44,474 nt of DNA, taken from positions 1 through 44,474 of the IMG/VR virus record IMGVR_UViG_3300042691_026441. One strand, given 5' to 3'. The notes beneath the pieces are model-generated. The model worked only from the letters and a program-made list of their open reading frames with translations, was not told where the DNA came from and made no database searches. This DNA is from a virus. Every line of letters starts with the position of its first letter. The stretch's first letter is position 1. Shown one piece after another: positions 34,101-39,478 of this stretch. The translations under genes and the position numbers were made by a program.

Positions 34101-35860
34101 ACCGCCGGGCGACGGGTGCGGCGAGCCTTGGCTACGACATCGATCTCCGCGAGATCATCAAGAACAGCGTGGTGAAGCAGTTGGAGATCGCCACTCAGCG
34201 AGAGTGGTACGCCACCATGGAGGCGGCGGGCATCGCCAAGATCGCCCCGATGGGCTCGGAGGTGATGCTGCGCGGGGTAGTGGTTCCGCCCGGGTCCGCC
34301 GTGGACATTCAGTACCGGACGCTGGTGATCTCTAAGAACGGGGAGGCCAAAGTCATCCCCCAGAACAACCGGCTGTACCTGCATCCGGCGATTGCCGGCG
34401 AAGTGAAGGCGGCGCTCCGGAAACAGATCGTGGACGTGCGGGGCGCAAAGAGCGTGCTCGTGGGGGCGATCGAGGCGGCGAACATGGCCGCGCTGGTCGG
34501 GCCGGCGGACGCGACGACGCACGCAATGAACGTCGCCACCGTGCTGTTCACGAGGCCCGGCGTTGGACGAGGGCCGATGGGGCGGACGTTGCACATGCTC
34601 GGGGGCGTGCCGGCGATTCTGGCGGCGCTCGATCAACTTCTCGCCAAGGGCATGAAACACTGGTTCGGCAACCGCGAAACCAAACAGCGACACGCGTATC
34701 TCGTGTCGATCGGTGCCATGCGGGTGGAAGCGCACGACAACCCCAGCGAGCGCGAGGGCCTGTGGGCGAAGGTGCTCGACAAGGTGCTCAACATGGGTTG
34801 GTTGCAGCGTCGGCTGGACCCGGTAGCCCGGCTGGTGCTCGACGACGCGTTCACCGAGTTGGTGAAGAAAGGCTTGGTGATCGACTCTGAGACCAACCGA
34901 CGCGAGTTTATCAACCAAGTGGGCCAGTACAACAAGCGGTTGCAATGGATGCTCCCCCGCATCCTGCGAGAGACGGGCGTTGCCCCGTTCATCACCGCCG
35001 GCAAGACGATGCGGAATCTGGCGATCCGGAATCTGGCGATGGCCCCGGGCGCAACCGCCACGAGCCAACTCGCCGCCGCAAAGCTCCGGTTGTCGATCGT
35101 GTCCAGGTGGGTGGGCACCCTTGGCAGCATCGCCATGCTCAACGTGATGCTTGCCGCGCCCGACGACGACCGGCCCGTCTGGGAGAAGGCGGTTGGCCCC
35201 AAGGGCGCAGCACCGGGAACGGTCATGCTCTACACCGATGAGCGCGGTCGCCCCGTCACGATCGATCTTTTGGAGTTGGTGGGCTACCGGCGTGCCGCGC
35301 GAACCGTGGGGCTCGATCAGGCGATCAAGAGCTACATGTTCGGTCTTTCGCCCGGCCAGACCTTTGACCGGGCCGCGAATCAGGCGATCACGTCGGCGAT
35401 CGTGCATCCGATCTCCGGGCCCCCGATCCGCGCCGGGCTCGCCATGCTGTACGGCATCGACCCGTCCGGGTACCCGGTTGCCGCCAAGGCCCGGCCCGGG
35501 GAATCGCAGGTGTGGGAAAATCTCAAGGCAGCGCTCGTGCAGTCGAACCAAGCTACCAAGATCATCTTCTCGGAGGGCGGGAGCGACGTGTCCGTGTTCG
35601 AGGCCGCCGCACAGAACCTTGTGCCCAGGCTTGTGCCAAAGACCGGGCGGACGGAACGGCAAACCGACACTCTTGCCAAGCGACTCACCGCGTTTCAGGT
35701 CAACGAGTTTGCGGACGATCTGGCGAGCAGGCTCAAGAAACTCCCGCGTGAGGATCGGGTGGCGGCGCTGAACAAGGCGCTCGAAGGCATGGACCTCATG
35801 CACGCTGCTAAAGTACGGCGCATCGTGATGTTCAAGAAGCGTGTGATGGCCGCGGAATAG
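25127..35860 (+). CDS. Giant polyvalent protein: N6-adenine methyltransferase + SNF2-like helicase + virion-type segments
   Basis: A 3,577-residue protein; ATG 25127 overlaps the previous stop. Residues 1-450 are virion-like, with DPFEA at 5 and 35. Residues 450-532 are Pro/Ala/Gln-rich. Small beta (SH3/KOW-like) segments lie near 532 and 726. About 850 starts LSAGLNTDA, a helical module also found at 2726. Residues 947-1062 are low-complexity and overprinted. The methyltransferase spans about 1150-1350: motif I EPSMGIGNFFG near 1179, motif IV VIGNVPF near 1242. The helicase has GTGKT near 1851, FIDEAQAF near 2019, ATGTPISNT near 2070, QREGRGYRQGN near 2347. Coiled coil 2435-2720, then a long C-terminal region. 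It resembles DarB of phage P1 and other polyvalent proteins, injected to block restriction. Being next to ejection genes fits injection. Confidence 0.9.
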   Translation: MNPNDPFEASVTRGSLAGVGMPIEATPPPVAAPVDPFEAAEMRWVAARPAVAGDLKRQREELMRPSGSLKNADGTYGAPSMPAPPPWWGLTPKTGLTATKVTKEDVDSKMYGYTADDIGAPAERDSAGVIRRKYNPITGAWAEWGDKGGYGWHEDNAIGYRPDLDPREKVGFFGELTDVGKAFSATSLGSAIALRGGQPTPEEAAYQAFNAPPQTGPGKVAAIVRDSAAFATDFVLTGSAQRALSTPARAAARSFAEKVLGAGGQLGKVGRLTEAAAEMGARGIAVAPTGIPAGIKDAVEIAAVSDAPFMESLYKGMGGQFIERFSEFSGGVVARGAGMLVPEKLRLLKAAIAQKWMSKSPGVRTISNFAEQVAKVGGWDGILGEIGEEYVGGVMKDLAQIEDFRGFSNEEIMQMAAAFAIPGGVVKTAQGGMAATDAVRAFMQRRAQAQGADAAVTGEPVLQTPPGTDAPLQAAPVEQQAPEVVAEVSPVPAAEVMPHPTATQTAPVPAQQAAPVQADPIAEQAAPAKSKHRPGDRVIVNTEDGPVQATVRFDPKAAPNAVTVKTDAGEIITASLDDVEGWASTKIDEAEAVGVAENMQADAATGEQVVASGGNVMKVDTSTGDATPVADVEIRAAKEKKAKNKRPYQTVDVPITPERAAVIRQVKEAVGNREKIQAVLGDKTDAYFKRMAGGEQSANAVIRVMGWDNEAGAPAPTAQSAPATFKEGDRVQKIVNGKTLTGTVQGVDSVNGDLTVKVDQILKAGGVPIGRIEYWPNREVQSADASSKDVGGKASTSDSAPSPTTANQPTAVPPAAPKRSRFLKNLTPEEMASFDDAKARFTKAAGGSTLSAGLNTDALTAAVQMGYLVAKSGIRSFQKWAAVMHEELGDVGKTYLREAWAAVRANRDMRTYAKSGEMVDSETVADMADEELDRLIIQGRGELENDDASQPNDAVADAGASGAGVRERGPTEQAEPRESGDDAGGRSGGNVGGAGASGDDARTGAGAGDGNADRRDREAGKSRRGRRAAAGDERDGGGDARETPAQEQRQHDAKALDTADHVIENPDTLAMGSPKAKYAANMKALETYRRIQAEGRTHATPEEKRILSQWVGWGMFPQVFNRDSAWSVEAEALAQALSRDEMYEARNSTKNAHYTSAPMVQAMYDMVRRLGFEAGRVLEPSMGIGNFFGLMPADMAAKSKRVGIELEPITGGMAKLIYPASVVRVAGFQDVRLPPDFFDLVIGNVPFSSTTIYDPEYKSLTLNTHDYFIVRSLDKVRQGGLVALITSTGTLDKAGAQGSRAREAMANRASLVAAFRLPGGAFEANAGTQVVTDLLIFQKHTWVNGARKENPHAQAFQEVVTVPDPDGGEPIPVNEYFKAHPEHIIGRLDRTGTMYRAGSKNVSVTGDWREMLAEQVKKLPAGIAAKEAQPDVDVEGAMVEDRAGKEGGLSVDDGKLFRRVNGAMVRVQADKPTIDRVKALLTVRDAARELVQAEARDADVAVLDDLRQKLNRAYDRATSKHGKLRSRPMLRAIADDPDAMFVASLETDTMEKAAIFTKRTIRGTKIPESVGSAVDAMVVSLNEKGSVDIPFMVGLTKTTAAKVEEELRASGQAFEDPSEGWQSRERYLSGNVRAKLVQAEAAAAIDERYMRNVEALKAVQPPDKTADQIDVQLGSAWVPPDTYAEFYAGALGGSPDHVMVSFKPSTGSFLFQFTPRGERLARSQTAKLLSTDRVEFAKIAEAGMNRQTIKVFDKMADGSSVLNTIATGEAAGKVQELREKFTDWVWNDDTRRQRLTRIYNDQFNSVAPPSADGSNLTLPGMSPEVTLRDHQKNAVRRIINERRAGLFHEVGTGKTYTMIAAAMEVRRLGIAKKPTITCLLSTAPDFVRDIYHLYPGARLLNVAAATDADSRRRLIAQAATGDYDLILMTHEQIGGITCSPETEVEYIQDQIEEAEAAIEQARQADRAAGLSKSSDSRFVKQLAKRLDQLRERGRELLDKKAIKADDQIYFEDTGIDFLFIDEAQAFKNLPVQSALNVKGIARSDTGRAADMMMKIRHIGKLQKGRGVVPATGTPISNTIGETFVMMKMMAEADLHARNIGAFDAWVSTFGHISDQVEYTIDLRQAPTQRLRDFVNIGELQTLFRDTADVVFADDIGLKRPKKVNYVETIEMTPDQEDYREQLRALAAEIRARRGPPKKGDLPITIVGQRGAASSIDMRLVDPTADAESGSKIPYLVANIRKYLDAHPGTTQMIFTEVRTLESLNPAFNLVDEIVNQLEKAGVPRDKIIDFSNLTKTERRDAARRLNNGDAWIGIGSTKTLGTGVNAQKNLIALHHLDVTYTPAEMEQREGRGYRQGNMNPTGEINIHRYVTTGSFDVFRWGIVDRKYRFIQRFMRGQSVAGTMREEDGEDLTPEQVAAMATGDPKQLELLNVAYEVEKLETQRRRAAMDAARVRDSIGSLEKTITHLESQLAATEAERVELAEFTAKPFEVKIGSTLATTSEQVYAAVNAAFPLANYTDTGKEIGSMHGLRVRLGLVASGDVVNLTIDGPKGVGYSVSLRTTSVEMNDGKMVKTVHPNMQASLRAVMGTAALERAVETTKATLESARADLAKAKTMVSSGFKRDAELEEKRARREVLRKEVEANQAADDARRAEQKQARDLLWSMDDAEFAKLASERGVMQEKTTRNVGRLLRAIGQSEVIRMFADQIAKAKAAQEFKEATDPTKLSAGLNADAAIAAAKFAFYWAKPHVRRAAAMAYAAGKALVNIPRAAKLMMLSLTGKIRNEDGSVAVDLAGMYGDAAGKALPRITAMDAASSEAGVRYVSAPDAAVLQGDVYADSVIGDHTPEDVELAGAVLTEDNLRSVRKQHEAMAAEYTARGEQEAADAAAESAKAVYSLVGDGRYFETEEEYQAALRHPGVVDIINRFIDSFSPVMDELYKKASGIPLDDDLPSRGEQTGCRINLKANRPEQTAKPIGMANDQTRPFVRKSSFNRRATGAASLGYDIDLREIIKNSVVKQLEIATQREWYATMEAAGIAKIAPMGSEVMLRGVVVPPGSAVDIQYRTLVISKNGEAKVIPQNNRLYLHPAIAGEVKAALRKQIVDVRGAKSVLVGAIEAANMAALVGPADATTHAMNVATVLFTRPGVGRGPMGRTLHMLGGVPAILAALDQLLAKGMKHWFGNRETKQRHAYLVSIGAMRVEAHDNPSEREGLWAKVLDKVLNMGWLQRRLDPVARLVLDDAFTELVKKGLVIDSETNRREFINQVGQYNKRLQWMLPRILRETGVAPFITAGKTMRNLAIRNLAMAPGATATSQLAAAKLRLSIVSRWVGTLGSIAMLNVMLAAPDDDRPVWEKAVGPKGAAPGTVMLYTDERGRPVTIDLLELVGYRRAARTVGLDQAIKSYMFGLSPGQTFDRAANQAITSAIVHPISGPPIRAGLAMLYGIDPSGYPVAAKARPGESQVWENLKAALVQSNQATKIIFSEGGSDVSVFEAAAQNLVPRLVPKTGRTERQTDTLAKRLTAFQVNEFADDLASRLKKLPREDRVAALNKALEGMDLMHAAKVRRIVMFKKRVMAAE
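27966..28313 (+). CDS. Overprinted gene inside the giant gene (+1 frame), helical protein
   Basis: A 115-residue frame lying wholly within the giant gene, shifted by +1. GGAG at 27955-27958 stands 7 nt before ATG 27966, an ideal ribosome binding site. The protein reads as a compact helical protein: MTPWQTRALQALEFASEG, then LGDEAAVMWAELVHQ, then TPEQAQELVTAMLIDA, then a polar tail. By my hand count about 87% of its third codon positions are G or C, as in the other genes here, whereas the giant frame over the same bases has about 47% and encodes a monotonous Gly, Ala, Asp, Arg stretch. So the selected frame here is the short one. It could be a structural or regulatory partner of the giant protein; no family is recognised. 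Confidence 0.7.
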   Translation: MQANPMTPWQTRALQALEFASEGRQSRQSLVNQAMTLGDEAAVMWAELVHQGTTPEQAQELVTAMLIDATEKRANPDADGGQQQEMNGTVGEMLAKLPPKSSDSTTPRRSTPPTM

Positions 35861-35875
35861 CGCAAGGAGGCGCAT

Positions 35876-36256
35876 GTGCCGGACATGGATCAGGGTCAGA
35901 TTGAGGCGTGGTCGCGGGCGGGCGGGCTGCTGGTCGTGAGTGTGATCGTCTTCCCGATCGTGCTTTATTGGATTGCGCAACTGCAAAACCGGTTCACCGA
36001 AGCCCTGAACGCGGTGAACAAGGCGAACGCGGACATGATCGAGCGACAGAGCGCCGAGCACGCCGAAGAGCGGCGTCTGATGCACGAGGACCGCCGCGAG
36101 ATGGCCCAAGTTGTGGCGGAGAACACGAAAGCCGTGACCCGCGCTACTGTTGCGATCGAACACCTGCTCACTGTGAGCGGGATCGGAGCGGCAAATCCAT
36201 CGGAGCCAAGCAATGAACGAGAGCAACGAACAACCTGTAAACCAAGCCCTCACTGA
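35876..36256 (+). CDS. Single-pass membrane protein, holin-like (BhlA/UviB-like layout)
   Basis: A 126-residue protein starting at GTG 35876 behind AAGGAGG, 5 nt spacing. One membrane segment lies at residues 15-34 (GGLLVVSVIVFPIVLYWIA), then a long charged coiled coil (NKANADMIERQSAEHAEERRLM and so on). This layout matches small holin-like proteins of the BhlA/UviB kind, or an inner-membrane spanin. Its place just before a strong terminator, after the virion genes, fits lysis. It lies in the same frame as the giant gene, after that gene's UAG. Confidence 0.6.
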   Translation: MPDMDQGQIEAWSRAGGLLVVSVIVFPIVLYWIAQLQNRFTEALNAVNKANADMIERQSAEHAEERRLMHEDRREMAQVVAENTKAVTRATVAIEHLLTVSGIGAANPSEPSNEREQRTTCKPSPH

Positions 36257-36737
36257 AACCGACAACGCGGTGGTGCACACCGTCAATCCGGGGCGGGTTG
36301 TGATGGTCGTTCACCCGGCGCTGGAACGCCCGCGCCCGGGGATCGTCGTCCAGGTCGGTTGGGGCGTAGATTCGCAAGTCGGCGAACTGGTCGAGTTCGC
36401 AATGGTTGCCGTGCAAGCGCTTTGCACCGACGCACTGGTCGCAAGTGCTGGCGCGTCGGGTACCGTGGTGAATATCGAGGTGCCCATCTACGACATGGAC
36501 AAGCACTCGCTTCCCCGCGACGACATCAAAATCTACGGGTATCTTCCGTACCGCGCTTCGCCGCCGGCGACGACCGAATCGAACCCCCAAACCCAGCTTC
36601 TGATTGAGCAGGTCAAAGAACTTCAGGACCAGGCCGGGCGGCTGTACGACGCGATTCAATCGCTCGCGACCCGGCTGTCCGCGGCGGAGAAGCTGCTTTC
36701 GGAGTCTCAGACCAAGCCGGGACCGACCGGCGAGTAA
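36213..36737 (+). CDS. Hypothetical protein, last gene of the late unit
   Basis: A 174-residue protein with GGAG about 7 nt before ATG 36213, overlapping the previous gene by 44 nt. It has beta strands in the first two thirds (RVVMVVHPALERPRPGIVVQVGWG; GTVVNIEVPIYDMD) and a C-terminal coiled coil (LLIEQVKELQDQAGRLYDAIQSLATRLSAAEKLLSES). The coil would make it oligomeric. I do not recognise it; an accessory lysis protein or a host-takeover protein are both possible. Confidence 0.6.
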   Translation: MNESNEQPVNQALTETDNAVVHTVNPGRVVMVVHPALERPRPGIVVQVGWGVDSQVGELVEFAMVAVQALCTDALVASAGASGTVVNIEVPIYDMDKHSLPRDDIKIYGYLPYRASPPATTESNPQTQLLIEQVKELQDQAGRLYDAIQSLATRLSAAEKLLSESQTKPGPTGE

Positions 36738-36753
36738 TCACCATGGCGAGGCT

Positions 36754-36811
36754 CCCGACCGGTAACGGTCGGGTGATGGACCCGGCGGGCGCCCCTCCCG
36801 CCGGGTTTTTT
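36754..36811 (+). terminator. Double hairpin terminator ending the late unit
   Basis: First hairpin: CCCGACCG (36754-36761), GTAA loop, CGGTCGGG (36766-36773), an 8-bp stem with a GNRA tetraloop. Second: CCCGGCGGG (36781-36789) with CCCGCCGGG (36797-36805), then six T (36806-36811). The second is a textbook intrinsic terminator and shares a 14-nt tail with the one at 3703. Promoter P2 follows 10 nt later. Confidence 0.92.
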
Positions 36812-36820
36812 CATGCGCCC

Positions 36821-36856
36821 TTGACGCGATGGTAATCGCATGGTAAACTCATGGAA
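36821..36856 (+). promoter_or_regulatory. Promoter P2 with three ATGG repeats every 11 bp
   Basis: TTGACG (36821-36826), 17 bp, TAAACT (36844-36849). ATGG at 36829, 36840 and 36851, 11 bp apart, in the same register relative to the -35 box as at P1. It would drive the recombination/replication operon that starts at 36894. Confidence 0.75.
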
Positions 36857-36874
36857 ACCGATCGTGTGATCGGT
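36857..36874 (+). promoter_or_regulatory. Inverted repeat at the P2 transcript start
   Basis: ACCGATC, GTGT, GATCGGT: a perfect 7-4-7 dyad. It begins 8 nt after the -10 box, the same offset as the P1 hairpin at 1010. It can be an operator or a 5' stem-loop protecting the mRNA. Confidence 0.6.
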
Positions 36875-36893
36875 CAAACACAAGGGGCATCAC

Positions 36894-37829
36894 ATGGCGT
36901 TGACAGCGAAACAGTTGGAAGACCGCAAGGCGTGGCTTGGCGCGTCGGACATGGCGGCGGTGCTGGGGCTCGATCCCTACCGCACGCCCTACGAGGTGTG
37001 GGCCGATAAAACGGGGCGGGCGCCCGCGCGGGAAGGGGGCGAGCGGGCAAAGTACGGCACGATGATCGAGCCCGTGTTGCGGGCGTGGGCGTCGGCGAAG
37101 CTCGAACGCCCCGTGGTGGCGTCCACGAGCACGTTCCGCCACATGTCGGTTCCGTGCATGGCGGTCAACCCCGACGGGTTTGTCGGCAAGTGCCAGCGCG
37201 GCAATCCGTTGGTGGAGTGCAAACGCACGTCGCTCGCGCAGGAGTGGGGCGAGCCGGGCACGGATCAGGTTCCCTATCGGACCATCGTTCAGGTACAAAC
37301 CCAGATGGCCTGCACCGCTTCGCCGCACGTTCACGTCGTGGCGGACATTGCCGATCGGTTCCATGAAGGTCCGGAAATGTACATCGTGCATCGCGACAAC
37401 GAGATGATCGCGATGATTGAGGAGCGGGCGGTCGAGTTCTGGAATCTCATCGCGAACGACACGCCGCCGGAAGACGGGCCGGTCCCGCCGGTGGAGTTCA
37501 TCGCCAAGGTGCGCCGCGACACCGTGGATCCCGCCCAGGTTGATGACGCGATCATCGCCGAGTATCAAGCCGCCAACGAGCGCCGCAAGAAAGCGGAGAA
37601 GGAGGAGGAGGAGATCAAGGCCCGCCTCCTGCTCAAGCTCGGCACGTCCGAGATCGGCGAGTCCGAGATGCACATCGTGAAGTACGTGATGGAGAACGCC
37701 GGATCGAATACCGACATGGCCGCGATTCGGCAGAACCACCCCGAGCAGTTTGAGGCGTGGCAGCAGCTCATCGATCGGTATCAGGTCAAGCGGACCCGTC
37801 GCGTTCTCCGCATCAAGGCCCGCAAATGA
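36894..37829 (+). CDS. YqaJ-type viral recombinase exonuclease
   Basis: A 311-residue protein, first gene after P2, with AAGGGG 6 nt before the ATG. It begins with KAWLGASDMAAVLGLDPYRTPYEVWADKTG, the hallmark of the YqaJ exonuclease family, and shows the PD-(D/E)xK core: Glu59 (GTMIEP), Asp94 (NPDGF), Glu108-Lys110 (ECK), then VQVQTQM. Such enzymes chew one strand from DNA ends, giving 3' overhangs for the annealase RecT, encoded three genes downstream. A coiled basic/acidic section (KKAEKEEEEIKARLLLKL) follows the nuclease domain and may contact the partner. The length is normal. Confidence 0.9.
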   Translation: MALTAKQLEDRKAWLGASDMAAVLGLDPYRTPYEVWADKTGRAPAREGGERAKYGTMIEPVLRAWASAKLERPVVASTSTFRHMSVPCMAVNPDGFVGKCQRGNPLVECKRTSLAQEWGEPGTDQVPYRTIVQVQTQMACTASPHVHVVADIADRFHEGPEMYIVHRDNEMIAMIEERAVEFWNLIANDTPPEDGPVPPVEFIAKVRRDTVDPAQVDDAIIAEYQAANERRKKAEKEEEEIKARLLLKLGTSEIGESEMHIVKYVMENAGSNTDMAAIRQNHPEQFEAWQQLIDRYQVKRTRRVLRIKARK

Positions 37830-38086
37830 GCGACAAGCCCCACACCATCCCGTTCCCGTGGATCGTTGCCGGCGAGCGGTGCGCGCTGTGCAACAGGCCG
37901 GTGTGGTTTGTTCCGGTCCGGGTCAAGGGCGGCGCGAAGGTCAACTACCCGACCGCCCCCTTGGCCATGACCATGTTCCGCATCGACACCGCAGGCCGCG
38001 GGCTTCGCACGCAATCGGGATTCCCGCTGCACCAACAGGACGGTGGCGCAGCGCCCGATCTGGCGTGCGATCAGGAGCCGTTCTGA
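37826..38086 (+). CDS. Small hypothetical protein with one CxxC
   Basis: An 86-residue protein starting at ATG 37826 in an ATGA overlap with the exonuclease stop. It has a single CALC pair near residue 20 followed by strands (RPVWFVPVRVKGG), and its stop overlaps the next start. One CxxC alone may pair with another protein or with a second chain. Its place between exonuclease and RecT suggests a role in recombination or early takeover; function unknown. Confidence 0.65.
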   Translation: MSDKPHTIPFPWIVAGERCALCNRPVWFVPVRVKGGAKVNYPTAPLAMTMFRIDTAGRGLRTQSGFPLHQQDGGAAPDLACDQEPF

Positions 38087-38487
38087 TGACCGCCTTTGGA
38101 CCCAACTCGCTCTTCGGGCAGTCGAACCCGCCGGCACCGTCGGCGGGCGAGACCCCGCACCCGGGGAACCACGGTCACGAGTTCCTTGGGCCCGACCGGT
38201 GCAAGTCGTGCGGAGCTCCGATCCTGTGGGGCACGAACCTCGCCACCGGCAAGTCCATCCCGCTGGACGCGCACCCGATCGCCACGGCGTTCGTCGTCAC
38301 CGAGGCCGGGGAGAAACAGCCGTTCTGTGAAATCCGTCGAGCCTTCCGCAGTCACTTCGTCTCATGTCCGAACCGAGATCAGCACCGAACCAAGGGGAAT
38401 CACCATGACCAATCAGGCATTGAAAGACCAACCATCAACTCCGCAGCCGGCCAAGCAGCCTCAGCCGAACCCAACCCGCCGCGTTGA
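38086..38487 (+). CDS. Zinc-ribbon-like early protein
   Basis: A 133-residue protein. CKSCGAPILWGTNLATGKSIPLDA at about residues 43-66 and a later SHFVSCPN give the CxxC...C pattern of a small phage protein type (C-x-x-C, tryptophan, GKxxPLD, then SHxxxCP) seen next to recombination genes. The function is unknown; DNA or single-strand binding is possible. The last 25 residues overlap the RecT gene in another frame (83 nt) and are Asn, Gln, Ala-rich. Confidence 0.65.
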   Translation: MTAFGPNSLFGQSNPPAPSAGETPHPGNHGHEFLGPDRCKSCGAPILWGTNLATGKSIPLDAHPIATAFVVTEAGEKQPFCEIRRAFRSHFVSCPNRDQHRTKGNHHDQSGIERPTINSAAGQAASAEPNPPR

Positions 38488-39478
38488 CCCGGAGCGGGCG
38501 ATGACGCCCAACGAGCTCAACGAGGCGGTGCTGGCGCTCAACAAGATCTTCTCTAACCCGGGCCGCATGGAGCGTCTGAAAGACGTGGAGACCGAGTTCG
38601 TCTCCGCCGAGCGCGCGGTGCGTGTGGCGATGGCCGCGATCTCGCGGAATCCTCAGCTCGTCCAGGCTGCGCGGATGAGCCCCCTGAGCTTCTTCGAGGC
38701 CGTCATGGGGGGTATCGAGATGGGCCTTGAGCCGGGCGGGCGGGCGGGCTTGGCGTATCTGGTCCCGCGGCGGAACAAGAAGACCGGGCGCACCGAGATC
38801 ACGTTGCTGGTGGGATACCGCGGGCTCATGTCGATCGTCCGCCGTTCCACCGAGATCGGCGCGATCGAGGCGGACGTGGTGTACCCCACCGACATCTTCT
38901 CGTTCGAGCGTGGATCGGCCCGCGGGCTGCGACACGTGCCCAACTTGGACATTCCGCGGGACGCGCCGGGCGATTTCCGGTTGGCGTACGCCGCCGCGTA
39001 CACCCGGGCCGGTCAACTCATCGACGCGGCGATCATGACCCGGGAGCAGATTGACCAGATCCGCAAGCGGTCGGAGGCCGGGGAATCGGCGTTCTCGCCG
39101 TGGAACAGCAAGTTCGGCGGGGATCAGCTTGAGATGTGCAAGAAGACCGCGCTCCGCCGGCTGTGCAAAATGCTCCCCCTTGAGCCCGTTATCGCCACCC
39201 AGGTTGGGACCGCGGACAAGTTCGACCCGATTGGGGAGACGTTCGCCACCGCCGCCGCACCCGCTGCGGAGGCCCGCCAGACCCCCGCAAGCCGAACGGA
39301 GGCGGTCAAGGAGGCGATTGCACGCTCGGGGGGTGCTCAGACCCCACCAGCCCCCGCCCCCGAGCCTGAGCCCGAGGAAGAGCCTCAGGTCAACCCAGAG
39401 GACGAGGAGCTTGTTCGGGAGCTGGACGATCTGATCGCGCAAGGAAACACCCGCACCGCTTCTCAGGGGAAACCATGA
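38405..39478 (+). CDS. recT: RecT-family single-strand annealing protein
   Basis: A 357-residue protein. AAGGGG is 7 nt before ATG 38405; the open frame upstream to 38096 runs over the zinc-ribbon gene. Residues of about 91-150 (SPLSFFEAVMGGIEMGLEPG, then AYLVP, then VGYRGLMSIVRRS, then VVYPTD) are the classic RecT core. It binds single-stranded DNA and anneals it to complementary strands, working with the exonuclease at 36894. The last 100 residues are a Pro, Glu, Ala-rich acidic tail (PAPEPEPEEEPQV), longer than in most RecT proteins, that could contact SSB or other partners. Confidence 0.92.
   Translation: MTNQALKDQPSTPQPAKQPQPNPTRRVDPERAMTPNELNEAVLALNKIFSNPGRMERLKDVETEFVSAERAVRVAMAAISRNPQLVQAARMSPLSFFEAVMGGIEMGLEPGGRAGLAYLVPRRNKKTGRTEITLLVGYRGLMSIVRRSTEIGAIEADVVYPTDIFSFERGSARGLRHVPNLDIPRDAPGDFRLAYAAAYTRAGQLIDAAIMTREQIDQIRKRSEAGESAFSPWNSKFGGDQLEMCKKTALRRLCKMLPLEPVIATQVGTADKFDPIGETFATAAAPAAEARQTPASRTEAVKEAIARSGGAQTPPAPAPEPEPEEEPQVNPEDEELVRELDDLIAQGNTRTASQGKP

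Noticed and set aside
33911-36286. A 791-codon open frame on the minus strand across the end of the giant gene
   Set aside because: Antisense frames stay open by chance in DNA with this codon bias. The translation is His, Arg and Gly-rich without domain signs, while the plus strand has clear genes there.
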